A stretch of DNA of 64,000 nucleotides from Chamaecyparis obtusa (GCA_027943335.1 BSBK01000967.1:345001-409000), one strand, 5' to 3'; shown: positions 22,198 to 34,125, numbered from the stretch's first letter. Made by a program: numbers and translations. Notes: generated by a model from the letters alone, not told the origin.

Positions 22198-25100
22198 ATG
22201 GTGAGTTGGAATTGTAGGGGTTATCCATGGAGAAGAGGACCAAGGCTGGGGCCCATAGTTGAGGGATAAGACATTATTTGTCTCATAGAAACACATGAAC
22301 ATGAAGGATGTAGAATTCTATAATTTGAAGGATACAACAAGATTTCTATTGTATTCAAATACTGCAGAAGGCAACATGAATAATGAAAGGGACAAGAAGG
22401 TGCAGGAAATGCAAGTTAGAATGGATACGCTAGAGAATGCCATGAAGAAACACATGCAGGATAACAATATGTTCATGGGGTCTACCATGGACTACTTTCT
22501 GACCATCAAAGTGGAGCTAGATGCTGGCTCCCCCAGTAAGAAACCTGAGGAGGATAATGAAAAGATGGAAGAGGAGGGCCCGGGTAAATGTACCAGGTCT
22601 GCGAAAAGGAGAAAGATCCAAGAAAGAATCTAGGAGCTTTCTGACTTCAATGCTGCTATAAAGAAGATATCTAAGGCAAAGAAGGAAGTGGATGAAACTC
22701 GCAAAGAGTTTGCTTAGTGCCCTGGGTTCCTGGTGCTGGCCTTTTCTTTTTGTTTCTCCCTGGTAGTTTTTTGCTAGTGTTTGGTTTTGGGGTTTTTTCT
22801 GTTGGTTTTGGTTCTAGTGGACTGAGTCTCAGTCTTTTTTCTCTTTAGTATGCTTAAACGCTAAAATTTTTTATTCTATCTTGTATGGGGTTTCGGGTCC
22901 CCTTTAAAACCTATTTTTTCCTACAATCATAAACAAGATTTCTGTTTGGAATGAAGAGATAGAAATAGGTAAGGGCCATGGTGGGATCACAATTTTAATA
23001 AGAGAAACTTCGAACAAAAATGTAAAGGTGGAGATAGAAGACTCAAACAAACAATTTATATGGCTGAAAATTAAGGACAACAAGGAGATCTCATGGCTAG
23101 TTGCATGTTACTTCACGCCTAAAAGTTCAAAATTTTACAAGAAGAGAAAATTAGATAACGAAGATCCTTTTGGAGCATTAAAGAGAGACATCTTAGCTTT
23201 TAGTTCCATAGGAAACACAATCTTAATAGGAGATTTCAATGCTAGGAAAATAGGTAACCAAGCTATTCAGCTAGGAATCGATCTAGTAGAGGACACTAAT
23301 CCTTTGTGGCTAAAGGAATGCGAGGATATTTCTAGTCAAAGAATTTCCCAGGATGCAAGGGGATGTGTGTCACACTTTGGTACAGAGTTGTTGGGTATGT
23401 GTAGCCTTCACGGGCTGGTTTTTTGCAATGGCATGAAGTATTGGCCAAGATCTAGTGGAATCACTTGTAAAACATACAATGGGAAAAGTGTGGTAGACTA
23501 TGTGATATGCTCTCAATTGGCCACTCACAAATTAGTTGATTTTAGGATAGAAATTTGCTCTATAGAATTAAACTCAGACCACATGCCTCTATTTATTAAA
23601 TATGATGTTAGAAAAAGAAGTTCTGAAGATGGGTAGGCCCATAAAGGTAACACAAAAGGGCATAAACTTGGTAAAATCCTCATAAATTGTGAGAACAAGG
23701 AGATATTTTACTAGGCCCTTGAACAACAGATGCAAATAAGTGGGTACAATAGTAATTCCAGGGACAACAAGGAAGAGAATGAGCAGTTAAACAACAACAA
23801 GGTAGTCCCCTTAGTTCAGAATGCCTTAAAGGGATGTAAGAGATCAAAATCGAGGAGGAGCAAATCAAACACCTTTCTGACTAATCCATGGTATGGTGGA
23901 GAATGCAAGGAAACAAAGAGGCAATTGGAAAACAACATTACAGACACTCAATGGTTGGATAATGCAAAGCTATTATATGAGAGACCAAATGAAGAGATTC
24001 CACCTGCTATACCTAACAATAACACACAATTATTTTCTATTGAGGACATTAAAATAGGTATAAAGAGGCTCACAAGTGGAAAAGCCCAAGATATTGATGG
24101 GTTGCAAGAAAATTTTTTAAAGTGGGGGGTAGATCTCTTGGCTCCACACGTCAAGAATATTTTCAACATGGTCACATAAGGCTGCTTTCCTACTGATTGG
24201 ACTACTAGTGTGGTTATCCCCCTACACAATGGTGGAGACATCAACAATCCCTCCAATTACCATACCATAATGGTGAACCCTCTATTAGGAAAACTCTTTG
24301 GGAGTATGTTAGAGTGTAGAATCAGCGATTGGGCAGAAAAATAGAAGAAAAGAGAAAAAGGTCAGGCTGGGTTTAGACCAAAACATTCCACCATTGATCA
24401 TTGCATCACACTAAGACACCTCATTGAAAGTGTGTGGGAAAAGCAAGGGGAAGAGGCTTTTTGCTATTTTGTGGATTTTAAGAAGGCTTTTTACACTGTT
24501 CCTAGGGATAAAATATGGCACATAATGGAAGAATTGGAGGTCCTAGAAGAGTACAGGGCTGCTGTTCATAAATTGTATGAACGGGTTCAAGAAAAAATCA
24601 GAACTAAAGAGGGCATGTCAGAATGTTTTTGGAATGACATTGGGGTCAAACAGGGGTGCCCTTTTTTGCCTACTCTCTTTGGCCTATACATCGATAAATT
24701 GGAAGAGTGGCTAAACAAAGCCAATGAGGGAGGTGTGCAATTGTCATGTTATGTGATAAAGTTACTCCTCTATGTTGATGACCTTATACTAATTGCAAAG
24801 AGTACACAAGATTTGAGAGAGCATTTAAAAAATCTTGAATCCTTTTGTTCAGAGGTTGGGATGGAAGTCAATATTGCTAAAAATAAAGTCATGATCTTCT
24901 CTTTGAAAAAGAAAAAACAACAACACACTTTCATATTCAAGGGAAACCCATTAGTAATGGTGGAGGAGTACAAATATCTCGGAATTGAATTCCATTGTAG
25001 ACTAAGTTGGGAGACATGCAGGTCAAAACTATTAGGTTATTTGAAAAAAGTGGAAAGTATGGATAAGCATCACTGGCCTAAATTGGTGGTTGAAGAGGAG

Positions 25101-25655
25101 TTAGCACGTAGGAAAAGTACGTGGAAGAAATAAAATAACAAATCATTGAACAAATGGAACATTACCCTCCAGGAGTGCCCAAACACCAATATGGAAATAA
25201 AGAAATGGGTGTTAGAAAAATTTAGATCTGCCATGTGGACAAATCTGATAGGAAGAAAAAAGGCCTACTATGTCAAGGAATTTAATCACACATGGGATCA
25301 TGGGGATAAAGAATATTTAGGGTCCATAATTAAAGGAAAGGCCAAGATTCTAATTGCTCAGTTAAGGACTAGCTCCCACTATTTACAAAGTGAAACTAGT
25401 AGATGGATGGTCCCTAAAGAGAGGTGGGAAGAGAGAATTTGTGAAAACTATAGCAAGGGAGTGGTGGAAATAAAATGACATTTTATTAAGGAATGTGGGG
25501 CTTATGAGGATATTCAAAGTGAGTATAGGGATTGCCTACAGGTGAGCAGCATGAAGGAACTTTTCGAAGAGGAAAGATTACACAAGACAACAAGCTTCCT
25601 AATCCAGATCCACAACAAAAGGAACAACTTAGAGAAATCACAGCAGGATGCCTAA
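22198..25655 (+). pseudogene. LINE-D ORF2 (endonuclease and reverse transcriptase), copy A, interrupted
   Basis: The gene starts MVSWNCRGYPWRRG, the first endonuclease block, and is broken by TAA at 'GAGGGATAAGAC' where copy B reads CAA. The 584-bp insert follows at 22,348. From 22,944 a single frame runs to the TAA at 25,653-25,655, broken only by stops. Endonuclease blocks seen are GDFNAR (near 23,240), SVVDYVICS and NSDHMPLFI. RT blocks are GFRPKHSTIDHCI, FCYFVDFKKAF, GVKQGCPFLPTLFGLYID and YVDDLILIA, then a thumb region (EEYKYLGIEF). Around 25,440-25,490 a C-x2-x-H-x4-C-like remnant (HFIKECGAY) fits a C-terminal zinc finger, with TGA in place of a likely Trp. Compared with copy B, about 260 bp encoding the ILYICEVW region are deleted after SWETCRSK. 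It is dead. Confidence 0.8.
22348..22931 (+). mobile_element. 584-bp retroposed LINE 3' end carrying part of ORF3
   Basis: It is flanked by a 12-bp direct repeat AACAAGATTTCT (22,336-22,347 and 22,932-22,943), and copy B has the uninterrupted site, so this is a real insertion. It encodes the C-terminal part of an L1-A-like ORF3 (coiled coil KKVQEMQVRMDTLENAMKKH, then DAGSPSKKPEE, and the basic patch RSAKRRKIQERI), stops, and ends with a 3' untranslated tail (CCCTTTAAAACCTATTTTTTCC, then ACAATCATAAAC). It matches L1-A at 41,232-41,590 and its tail at 41,033-41,080. The simplest reading is a 5'-truncated LINE copy made by target-primed reverse transcription. Confidence 0.88.
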
Positions 25656-26369
25656 CTTTCTCTTTGGTCCCTTAGACCGGTGGTCTCATGGACATCATTA
25701 AAAATATTTCATTTCATTATATAGAGGTGGATCTAGGGGGATGCTAGAGATCCCATTATTCCCTCTAGCTATTGGAGCTTTATTTGGCGGCCCCTATGAT
25801 CTTGGTTTCTTTGGCTGCGTTGGTTTTGCTAGCTTGGCTTGGGCGTGTTTTCCTAGACCCTATTTTTTTGGGTATTTTTGGCTACTCATGTATGCATATT
25901 GTTGGATCTATGGAGCATGTCTATCATGATTGGACCCTTTAGATTCTTATTTTTCAAGATTTTGAGTGTTACTTAGACTTTTGTTGACTTGGTTTGTTAG
26001 ACTTGGACTTTAGTCACTTTTATATTTAGACATAGACTTTTAGTCCAACATGTTTTATACTTTTCACTATTTGGAGATGAATTTTGGTTTTGATTACATA
26101 TTTGAAACATGATGTTCTATTGTAATGTTTAATTTACGTGATGATATTGTTATACACATAATCTTTTTTTTTCTTGAAAATTGATAATTAGGTTTTTGAT
26201 TAAGGAAAATAGGTTTTTTAGGGTGCTTGAAACCCATAGTCGAAAAAGAGAGACAATTAACAGAAAGAAAACATAACTAAGAAAAATAGCCAAGTAGCAG
26301 GTTGCAAGCCGACCAAGGGCAGAGAAGCCACAACAAAACATAGCCGATTAGATTTTTATGATTCCCTCG

Positions 26370-29300
26370 GTACTTTGGAGTTTTTCCTTATCAAGGATAT
26401 ACTTCACTTCATTTGGGATCTCTTCACCATGTCACCATGTCATCTTGACATCCTTCATGACAGCCAGATTAGCGAACTAGTCAGCATCACTGTTGCCTTC
26501 TCTCTACACATGAGAGATATACACCTTATCAAAAGAATTGAGGATAGCTCAAGTTTCTAAAATGATGTTGGAAATTGACCAAGAGGGGGGGTGAATGAGG
26601 TTTAAGCAGTTGATAATGTTCATCGAGTCACCTTCGAGCCAGAGCTTCTTGACCCCTATATCCTAGGCAAGTTTGGTGACTTGGAGGGCCACATAGGCTT
26701 CAACATAGTGGTTGGATTGAGAGCCCAAAGGCAAGATGACAGCCGCCAGGCCAGAACCAAAATATTTTATGATAATACCTCCACTACCAGCAAGGCCAGG
26801 GTTCCCTTTGGCAGCGCCATCAAAGTTGGCTTTCTCCCAGCCAATCAGGGGGCAGCTCCAGATACAGTTCAATCTTTTCTCATGGGTTGCAGCCTGAGTC
26901 CTTCCTGCAAGATGGTTAGTTCTCCCACAATAGAATTTTTTTTCTTTAACAACATGTTGGATTTTATCGAAGATGATTTTGGGGGAGAGGAACAGTCTCG
27001 AAAGATGTGGTTGTTGCGCTCATTCTAGACTCCCCACCAGAGGTGAGGAAGGAACCAAGTGCAATAGGTCTGAAAGTCCGGATTAAATATTTTGAAAGTC
27101 CATTGAGAGAAAAGGTCTTGGAAAGACATGGAGAAGCACCAATTTAAGTTTAGATTCGAGAAAAGATGTTTCCAAATATTACTAATAAAAGAGCAGTGAA
27201 TAAATAAGTGATCCATCGATTCTTCCTAGATTTTACAGAGAACACACCTGTTGGGAATATGGGATCCACACTTGATGAGATTGTCAGTAGTGAGGATTCG
27301 ATTCTAGAGAAGGATCCAAAAAATGACATTGATTTTGGGTGTGAGACCCGGAATCCAAGCTTTAGCCCACAGTGGGTTGACATTCTAAATATAAGGTATT
27401 TGTAAGGAATAGGCAGAGGCAACAGTGAAGATACCATCACAGGATTCTTCCCAGATGATCTCATCTTGAGCAGGGGATAAAGACACCACATTGAGGGCTT
27501 TCATCAGAGGTTTCAGATCTTGAGAGATCTAGGAGAGATCCACCCATTTACCATCCCTTCTGTAATTGATGACTTGAGTTTTATAGAGCTGGGTGCAGAT
27601 GTGTCTCCAAGCATCTAGAAGGTCTCAAAATCTCTCAAACAACCCATCTGGAGCCAATTGTTGTTCTAGAAGTTGACAGATTGACCATTCTCGATCTTCC
27701 ATTTGGCTCTGGACTTGACCAGATCCTTAGCACTGAGGAGACCATTCCAAATTGTAGATCCTTTTGGGGAATCTGTCTCTTCAAAGAAGCCATTAATAGA
27801 GTTGTATATTAGATATTTATCTTCAATGGTGTCTCGCCACTCACCTTTATTGTTGAAGATTCTCCAAATCTATTTGGCTTGAAGAGGTTTGTTAAATAGT
27901 CTTAAATTCCTTACTCCAAGACCACCAGCTTTTTTTGGGCGACAAAATTTCTCCCAAGCAATGAGAGGAATGCGCTTATGTTCCTTTGTGCCAAACCAAA
28001 GAAATATTCTTTGTATTCTTTCCATAATCTCCACAACTTTAGCTAGAATGGTGAAGAGGCTGAGAGCGTAGGTTGGGAGATTTTCTAAAGTAGACTTGAC
28101 TAGCTGAATCTTTCCTGCCTGGCTAAGGGTGACCCCTTTCCAACTAGAAAGCTTCCTATTGAACCTGTCAATAATAAGTTTATTCCAAAAGGCTTCTAGA
28201 GGTTTGACTCCTAAGGACAGGCCTAGGTAAGAGGATGGAAAGGCGTTGATACTGCAGCCCAGAATATTAGCAATTTTCTTATGTCTTTCCTCTAGGGTAT
28301 TGACAAAAAATATGGAGCTTTTGTTCCAATTAATGAATTGACTAGTAGCTCTGATGTAATCATTTAGGACATCCTTCACCACTTTAGCTTCTCCAACTGA
28401 GGCTTCTCCACCAAGGATGGTGTCATCCACAAATTACTGATGCGTGAAAACATTGGTACCTGAGAAGGGGTTGATGCCTTTTAGGTTCCCCTCCCTTTTA
28501 GAAGCAGAAATGAGTCTACCCAGGCACTTAGCAAGGATTATGAAGAGAATCGGGGAAAGGGGGTCCCCTTGCCATAGGCCCTTGGTAGGCTTGAAAAAGG
28601 AAGACGGGGAGCCGTTAATCATTATGACCAGTGAAGGGGAAGAGATAATTTGCTGAAGAATCTTGCAAGTTTTCACATTGAAACCAAGGGCTTCAAGAAC
28701 TTTGAGGAGAAATTTCCAGTCAACCCAGTCATAAGCCTTAGAGAGGTCAAGCTTGAGAAGAAAACCTTCCCTTTTCCCAGCTTCTAAGGAGTGAATAACT
28801 TCATGCACCATCATTATGGAGTCCAGGATCTATCTACCTAGCACAAAGCCTAATTGTTGTTGCGAGATCAGAGAGGGGAGGACAAAGAGAATCTTGGAAG
28901 TAATGAACTTGGATATAATCTTAAGAAGAGAGTTGTAGAGACTGATGGGTCTAAATTACTTGAAAGAATCTGCTCCAGTAGACTTAGGAATCAACACTAG
29001 GAAAGTTGCATTGAGCTCTTTAAGGAGGTTTTTAGAACCAAAAAATTCCTACACTGCCTTGACAACATCTTCTTTCACCACTTCCCAGAATTGATGAAAG
29101 AAGAACATAGGGAAGCCATCAGGGCTAGGGGATTTGTCTCCAAGAAGAGAGTCCAAGGCTCTCTTGACTTCTCTCAAGTCCAGGATAGAACATAAGGATT
29201 TATTTTGGCTATCTATAATGAGTTTTGGTATGTTCTTGAGGAGTTTGACCTAGTCTTCCTTAGATAGCTCCTGATCTTTGGTAAGGAGATAAGAAAAGTA

Positions 29301-30500
29301 GGCAATAGCTTCTTCCGCTATATCCTTATCATCCTTCAGGGCTTGATCTCCCTTCTTTATGTTGTTTATCCTGTTAGCGGCTCTGTGTTTCATAGTGGAA
29401 AGGTGAAAGAACCAAGTGTTTTGGTCTCCTTCCCTAAGCCATATGGACCTCAATCTTTGCTTCCAAAAAGTTTCCTCCTACCCAATGATGTTATGATATT
29501 CTGAAAGGATAGATTTCTCCTTGTTCAATCTTTCTTCATCGTACCCCTGATTTTGGATTTCATCTTGAATAAGATTTAGGTCTTTAAGAGTCTTGTCTTT
29601 GGAGGAAAAGATATGACCAAATTTGTCTTTGTTCCATTTTTTGACATTGAATTTGACATTCTTTAGCTTTTTCGCCACTCTAAACATACCAGTGCCCTCG
29701 ACATCTATATTCCACCAATCTTTGATTTTGTTTGGAAAATTTGGGTGAGAAGTCCACATTTTTTTAAATCTAAAGGGGAAGTTCCTTTTCTTAGCTATCT
29801 AGTCTAGGGAGAGAGAGATAGGGGAGTGATTAGAACCAACACGAGCCAAAGCCGAAAGGTTGAGAGTATAGAGGTTCAACCAATCTAGAGAAATCAAGGC
29901 TTTGTCCAACCGGAACTGGATACAATCCTTACCTATACGCCTATTTGACCAAGTGAAGTTAGCTCCTTGGAGGTCTATGTCTAGAAGAGCCTAGTCATTA
30001 ATGAAATCCATTAGGTCTTACCTGCTTTCCATGTTAGGGGAAATCCCTCCCTATTTTTTCCCTTCTTTTAGGGGAGTATTAAAATCCCCCATGATTATGC
30101 CCTTAGATAGATTCAAAGAAGCCAGGGTCGTTCTGATCTTATTCTAGTAGATCTTTCTATCTTTTTTGGAGTTAGGAGCATAAATGTTGAAAATAAACCA
30201 ACTTTCCTTATCTTTTATTTTAGTGAATTGCATAAGAAGAAGGTTACCTCCTTCATATATGACATTAGCTTTGAGGTGATTTGAATTCCACAAATTCATG
30301 AGACCTCCCAAGGTGCCGTCCAAACTGGTAGCTTTATTTTCCATGGCTTTACAAAATCTGAGGCCCTCAAGCTTGTCTTTCTGCATCTTTATTTCTTGAA
30401 TTAAGAAAATATCAAGTCTGTGATCCCTTATCATATTTCTAATGATGTCTTTCTTGTGTGAGCTATTTAGCCCACGTATGTTCTAGGAGATGACTTTCAT
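26370..30500 (-). pseudogene. L1-B ORF2: endonuclease, reverse transcriptase, zinc finger, RNase H
   Basis: The ATG at 30,500 starts MKVIS*NIRGL, where TAG replaces the usual Trp codon. One frame then runs about 1,000 codons to near 27,490, broken only by stops. Endonuclease blocks are IFLIQEIK, IMGDFN and GSNHSPIS (the catalytic Asp of SDH is Asn). RT blocks are KSPSPDGFPMFFF, LKLDLSKAYD, WQGDPLSPILF and FVDDTIL, followed by the L1 thumb (SSYLGLSLG, GGLGVRNLRLFN). A frameshift near 27,490 leads into the zf-RVT region (CVLCK, SMDHLFIHCSF; 27,216 downward). Another shift precedes RNase H at 26,872 (KANFDGAAKGNPGLAGSGGI, then WLEGDS and the His in SHVCREGNSDAD). Function: nicks target DNA and copies the LINE RNA there. 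It is dead by many mutations. Confidence 0.88.
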
Positions 30501-32215
30501 TTCTTATTGGAGGTGCATGCTGCATGGATGGTAATCTCTATCCCATCTGCAACATTCTTGCTAGCTTCTTCTTGCCTGATTTGGCTTTCCCTCCTCTTTC
30601 CTGGGGTTTTTGGTTTGACTCCAGCCTCTTCTTTGTTTATGCTTTTGGTAGCTGCTAGGGAGACAAAAATTGGGTCTCTATTGTTGGGTTTCTTCTTATA
30701 ATGGACAGAGATCCAACCCTCCTCTTCTTTGAGCTTGGCAAAGAGCTCTTCCATTTTGGTGAATTAGTTAGGGGAAGCTGAGACTATAAGGTCTTCCATC
30801 TGTTCATACTTCCTTGAGTCCTACATTACAGGGAAATACCAGTAATATTGAAAGGACATACCTCTCACCAAGCTCAGTATCAGTCTAGAAAGGCCTTCAT
30901 CAGGGGTGGAGATGTGGGAGTCTGAAACAAGGGAAGCAGAAGTGTTGCCATGGCACAAGTCGGTAACCATGGCTAGGAAATCCATCTTGTTATTACCCAA
31001 GGTTTCTTGCTGGATAGCAATTTCCAGTTCAATACCCTCCATATGGGGGGTTTCACCACATGATTCTTTTGTTTCAAGCTAATGATAAGGCCGCACCTCC
31101 TCTATCGAGGTTTCCTTCTCAGCCCTAGTTTCATGGTCTATAGTCTACTGATTGGGCCACTCCTCCTCTGCCATGGTTTCCTTCTTATCTCTAATTTCAT
31201 CTTCTTCAGGGGTAGTCTCAACTGGTTCTTTTTTCTTCCAAACTCTATGATTTTTGGCCTCAGAGCCCTTCTTTTGGATTGTTGCCTCTCTTGTTGCCTC
31301 TCCCTTTTCTAGGCTATTATTTCTTCCATTTGTGTTTTGTTTTTTGAGCCAGTTTAGCTTTCCTATATTTCTCCTTAGGAAAATAGGGAAAGAACTAGCT
31401 CTATGTCCCACTTTCTTACAATGGAAGCAGACAAAGGGGACGCTTTCATAGTCTAGTTTTTGCACACGTTTGCCCAGTTTGGAGTGAAGCTCTATTATTT
31501 ATGGCATGTCCTGGCCTTCTTCCACTCCAATGCAGATCCTAGCATAGGTGAGGCATCTCCTAGCCATGGTTACTGTCCCTATGGAAAGAAGAGTACCGAA
31601 GGATTTGGCTATCCCATCAAAAACATCTTCATACCAGAACTCCAATGGGAGCTCGGGCAGTCTAACCCACATCGAGGCCTGGATGAAGAAGGATTCATTG
31701 AGATCCAACTTGTGGGTCCATTTTTGTAGTGCTAGAGTGGCCTTTCCTATGGCCTAGGCACTGGCACAAAGGATTTTGTCCAGATCTTCTTTACAGGAGA
31801 ACTCAAAAGACATAAAACCCTTCGCCATGGTAGTGACCTGGACTTGACCCTTTAAATCCAATTTCTTTTTAGAAAAAATCCTAACAATGTCTATGTTAGG
31901 TCTAGATCCAACAAACTTTCCAACAAGAGTATGATCCATGGTAGCTATGTTGTGATCTACCAGTTCATCAGGTATTTCTATAGCGCATTTTCCTTTTTCC
32001 TTATCTAAAAGGTCCATAATAGTTGGTAGTTGGGAAAGAAGACTTTCCTGAGGGCTTGATCCCAAAGAGAGTTGACCATCGATGGTTAATATTTTCATCC
32101 TGGTCATGTGTCTGGGTCTTCGTGCATGATGAAGGCCTTGGAAGAATGCCCAGAATCTCTTTTCTAGCCCCATCCCCTTTTCCAAGGTCTTTTTCCTTTT
32201 TACGTCGGACCCCAT
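30497..32215 (-). pseudogene. L1-B ORF1: DUF4283 plus zinc-knuckle RNA-binding protein
   Basis: A single frame of 573 codons holds five or more in-frame stops (for example at 31,754, 31,499, 31,145 and 30,821) and no frameshift. It has a DUF4283-type fold (HTLVGKFVGSRPNIDIVRIF, TTMAKGFMSFEFSCKEDL, SMWVRLPELPLEFWYEDVF) and a CCHC knuckle (CFHCKKVGHRASSFP) whose last Cys is Ser. A charged, disordered tail follows. ORF1 proteins of this type coat LINE RNA. The stop TGA at 30,499-30,497 overlaps the ORF2 start. The start codon is uncertain because an upstream frame is also open. Confidence 0.83.
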
Positions 32216-32343
32216 CCTTTTCCTCTGGATAAGCAGAGTCCTGCTCTACAAGGGTGACATTGAAGCAAGCATCGCCTGAGGATCCCCCAGTCTACAAACC
32301 AGGATTCCCACCCACCTTCAAATTTAAAAAACAAGGATAATTA

Positions 32344-33945
32344 TGTTAAATATTATGTGTAACTTTCATTAATGAATGTGAAGAAAAGATGTTCTCATGC
32401 ATGGTTATGATGTTATGATATTGGAAAAATATGGAAACTTGCCCAATCCTATTTCTAAACTACCAAATAAGATTAGAGGATGTTAGTCAAGTGGTGAAAA
32501 AGTAGAATCTACACATAAGTTTAACCTCTTTTCATGTTTTCCTTTCACAGCTTCTGCCATTGAACACTTATTATTAAATATTAGAAAAATAAATAATCTA
32601 CTAACTTAAAGAAGAAGAAATAGGAAATTAGTCTTATCTTCTGTGAAACCTACATTATTGAAAGAGTTGGAAAACAAAAAACACCCTATATCCAATATGA
32701 TAAAGTGAAATAACCCTTGAAATCAAATAATAATAACATATGCTACAACTAAAATGAAATAGTGAAACAACCTGCTCATACAGACCAGATTTTTTTTCTT
32801 TTCTTATTTAACCATCTTTGAATCATATAAAGCATGAAGACATGGTCTCTTTCACACTACAATTAATCTTAGACATAAAGGCCTACCAATTTTTACATTC
32901 AAAAAGTTGAAGGGAAAGCTAGATTGATGTTCATAAAAAACCCAATTTCATAGAGATACTAGAAAAATAATTCAAAAAGGTTATACATGTGGAAATCCCA
33001 AATGTCTAGTAGCTACCCACCTCACTAAGAGATTGTAGACTTTTCATAGTGGTGTATGAGAACTTCAAGAATGTATTCTATGCATTAATCCACCACTCAC
33101 ACACATGCATTGCTAGCTTGTTGTACAATACTCTACTATCCAGCTTTTATTACAAATCCAATGTTATGAACCTTCTTCCTGGTGAGCCGCCATGGAAAGG
33201 GTTTGTGCATCTAGCTCTGATTTCTTCAGGGCAGAGTTCATGCACTTACAAAGTATCATCTAGTGATTTCTCTTGGTGCAAAAATATTTCAAGATTGTTG
33301 TAGTCTAGTACCAAGGTTCTTGGTGCAAATTCAATTTCCTAATAGGGATCATGGTCGAGGATTTGATGTACTCCATTGTGTCCTTACTCTTATTCGATCA
33401 TGTGTTTGACATATGCAAGTCTATGATGAATGCAGGACAACTAAGGAAAATAAATTCTATCTTTTATTAGATTTTTTGATATGAGATGATAATGCAAACT
33501 AGGATGAATAATCAAATATGATGTCTACGGTGTAAGTACTTTTTCCTAAGAGAGATTCTAGAAACTTTGAGAGTAAACCCTCTAAGAAAATACCCAAATG
33601 ATAATAAGGACTATATTAACACCAAAAGTGATAAATTTTGGTAATAGTGTCTGTCTAAGACAAATATTGACCAAAATGACAAGGTGCATGTGTTGAGGCC
33701 AGTAGATAAAGATAGTGTTGATGATGTCAAGATAAAACACAAGATCACTATAGGAATGTCCTAGGAAAATGAATCCTCTAATTTTAAAAATGACTGTAGG
33801 AAGTGTAATACTTTAACCCTAGAATAAATAGAAGCTAGGTTTTTGAATTTTTTTTGATTTTGGAGACTAATATGATGACTATGCAAAAATGCAATATTTT
33901 GAGATATCTCTATCTAAGTATGCCAATCACAAGGAATTGGGATGA
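32344..33945. other. Spacer after L1-B; first part belongs to the duplication
   Basis: 32,344-32,920 matches 63,428-64,000. Beyond that the sequence is AT-rich with short meaningless frames. No gene or signal is supported. Confidence 0.45.
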
Positions 33946-34125
33946 AATATTTGTAGGGCCAATTGTTTTTAGTATAAATCTTGTAGGACAAATCTTGTAG
34001 AGAAAATGTTGTAGGACCAATATAGTAGGACAAATCTTGTAGTACCAATTGTTGTGGGACTAATTATTGTAGGACCAATTGTTGTAGGACAAATCTTGTA
34101 AGAAAAATGTTGTAGGACCAATCTC
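33946..34125. repeat. Minisatellite of TTGTAGGACCAAT-type units
   Basis: About a dozen variants of a 12-17-base unit (TTGTAGGACCAAT, TTGTAGGACAAATC, TTGTAGAGAAAATG) follow one another. The longer phrase GGACAAATCTTGTA(G/A)(G/A)A(A/G)AAATG recurs about 110 bases apart. Confidence 0.85.

Larger units (their letters stand above)
21250..25990 (+). mobile_element. Non-L1 LINE 'LINE-D', copy A (approximate limits)
   Basis: A non-LTR retrotransposon present in both halves of the segmental duplication and therefore older than it. It has a T/G-rich leader (21,250-22,190), one long gene with APE-type endonuclease and reverse transcriptase (22,198-25,655) and a 3' region. The RT has GVKQGCP and YVDD blocks instead of the L1-type RQGDPLSP, which places it outside the L1 clade. 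RTE or Jockey-like clades are possible. Limits are approximate because the flanks are also shared between copies. Copy A carries a 584-bp insertion inside the endonuclease and a roughly 260-bp deletion after the RT. Confidence 0.75.
26191..32335 (-). mobile_element. L1-type LINE 'L1-B', 6.1 kb, with target-site duplication
   Basis: GATAATTA lies at 26,183-26,190 and again at 32,336-32,343, and copy B has a single near-identical site (63,421 region), so both ends are known. ORF1 (32,215-30,497) and ORF2 (30,500-about 26,370) overlap by ATGA. The 3' tail at the left edge reads, on the minus strand, AAACCTATTTTCCTTAATC then AAAAACC, matching L1-A's tail. There is no ORF3. Both genes carry several nonsense codons, so the copy is dead. 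It inserted after the segmental duplication. Confidence 0.92.
6310..32920. repeat. Segmental duplication, copy A (interrupted by three insertions)
   Basis: Three blocks, about 6,310-8,581, 20,919-26,190 and 32,344-32,920, match 55,921 to 64,000 collinearly and in the same orientation. Most 60-base lines differ at only a few positions. The match covers the small gene, its flanks, LINE-D and the sequence beyond it. Copy B lacks the sequence at 8,582-20,918, 22,348-22,931 and 26,191-32,335, and each gap shows a clean empty site there. The duplication continues past the right end of the window for copy B, so its full length is unknown. Confidence 0.93.
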
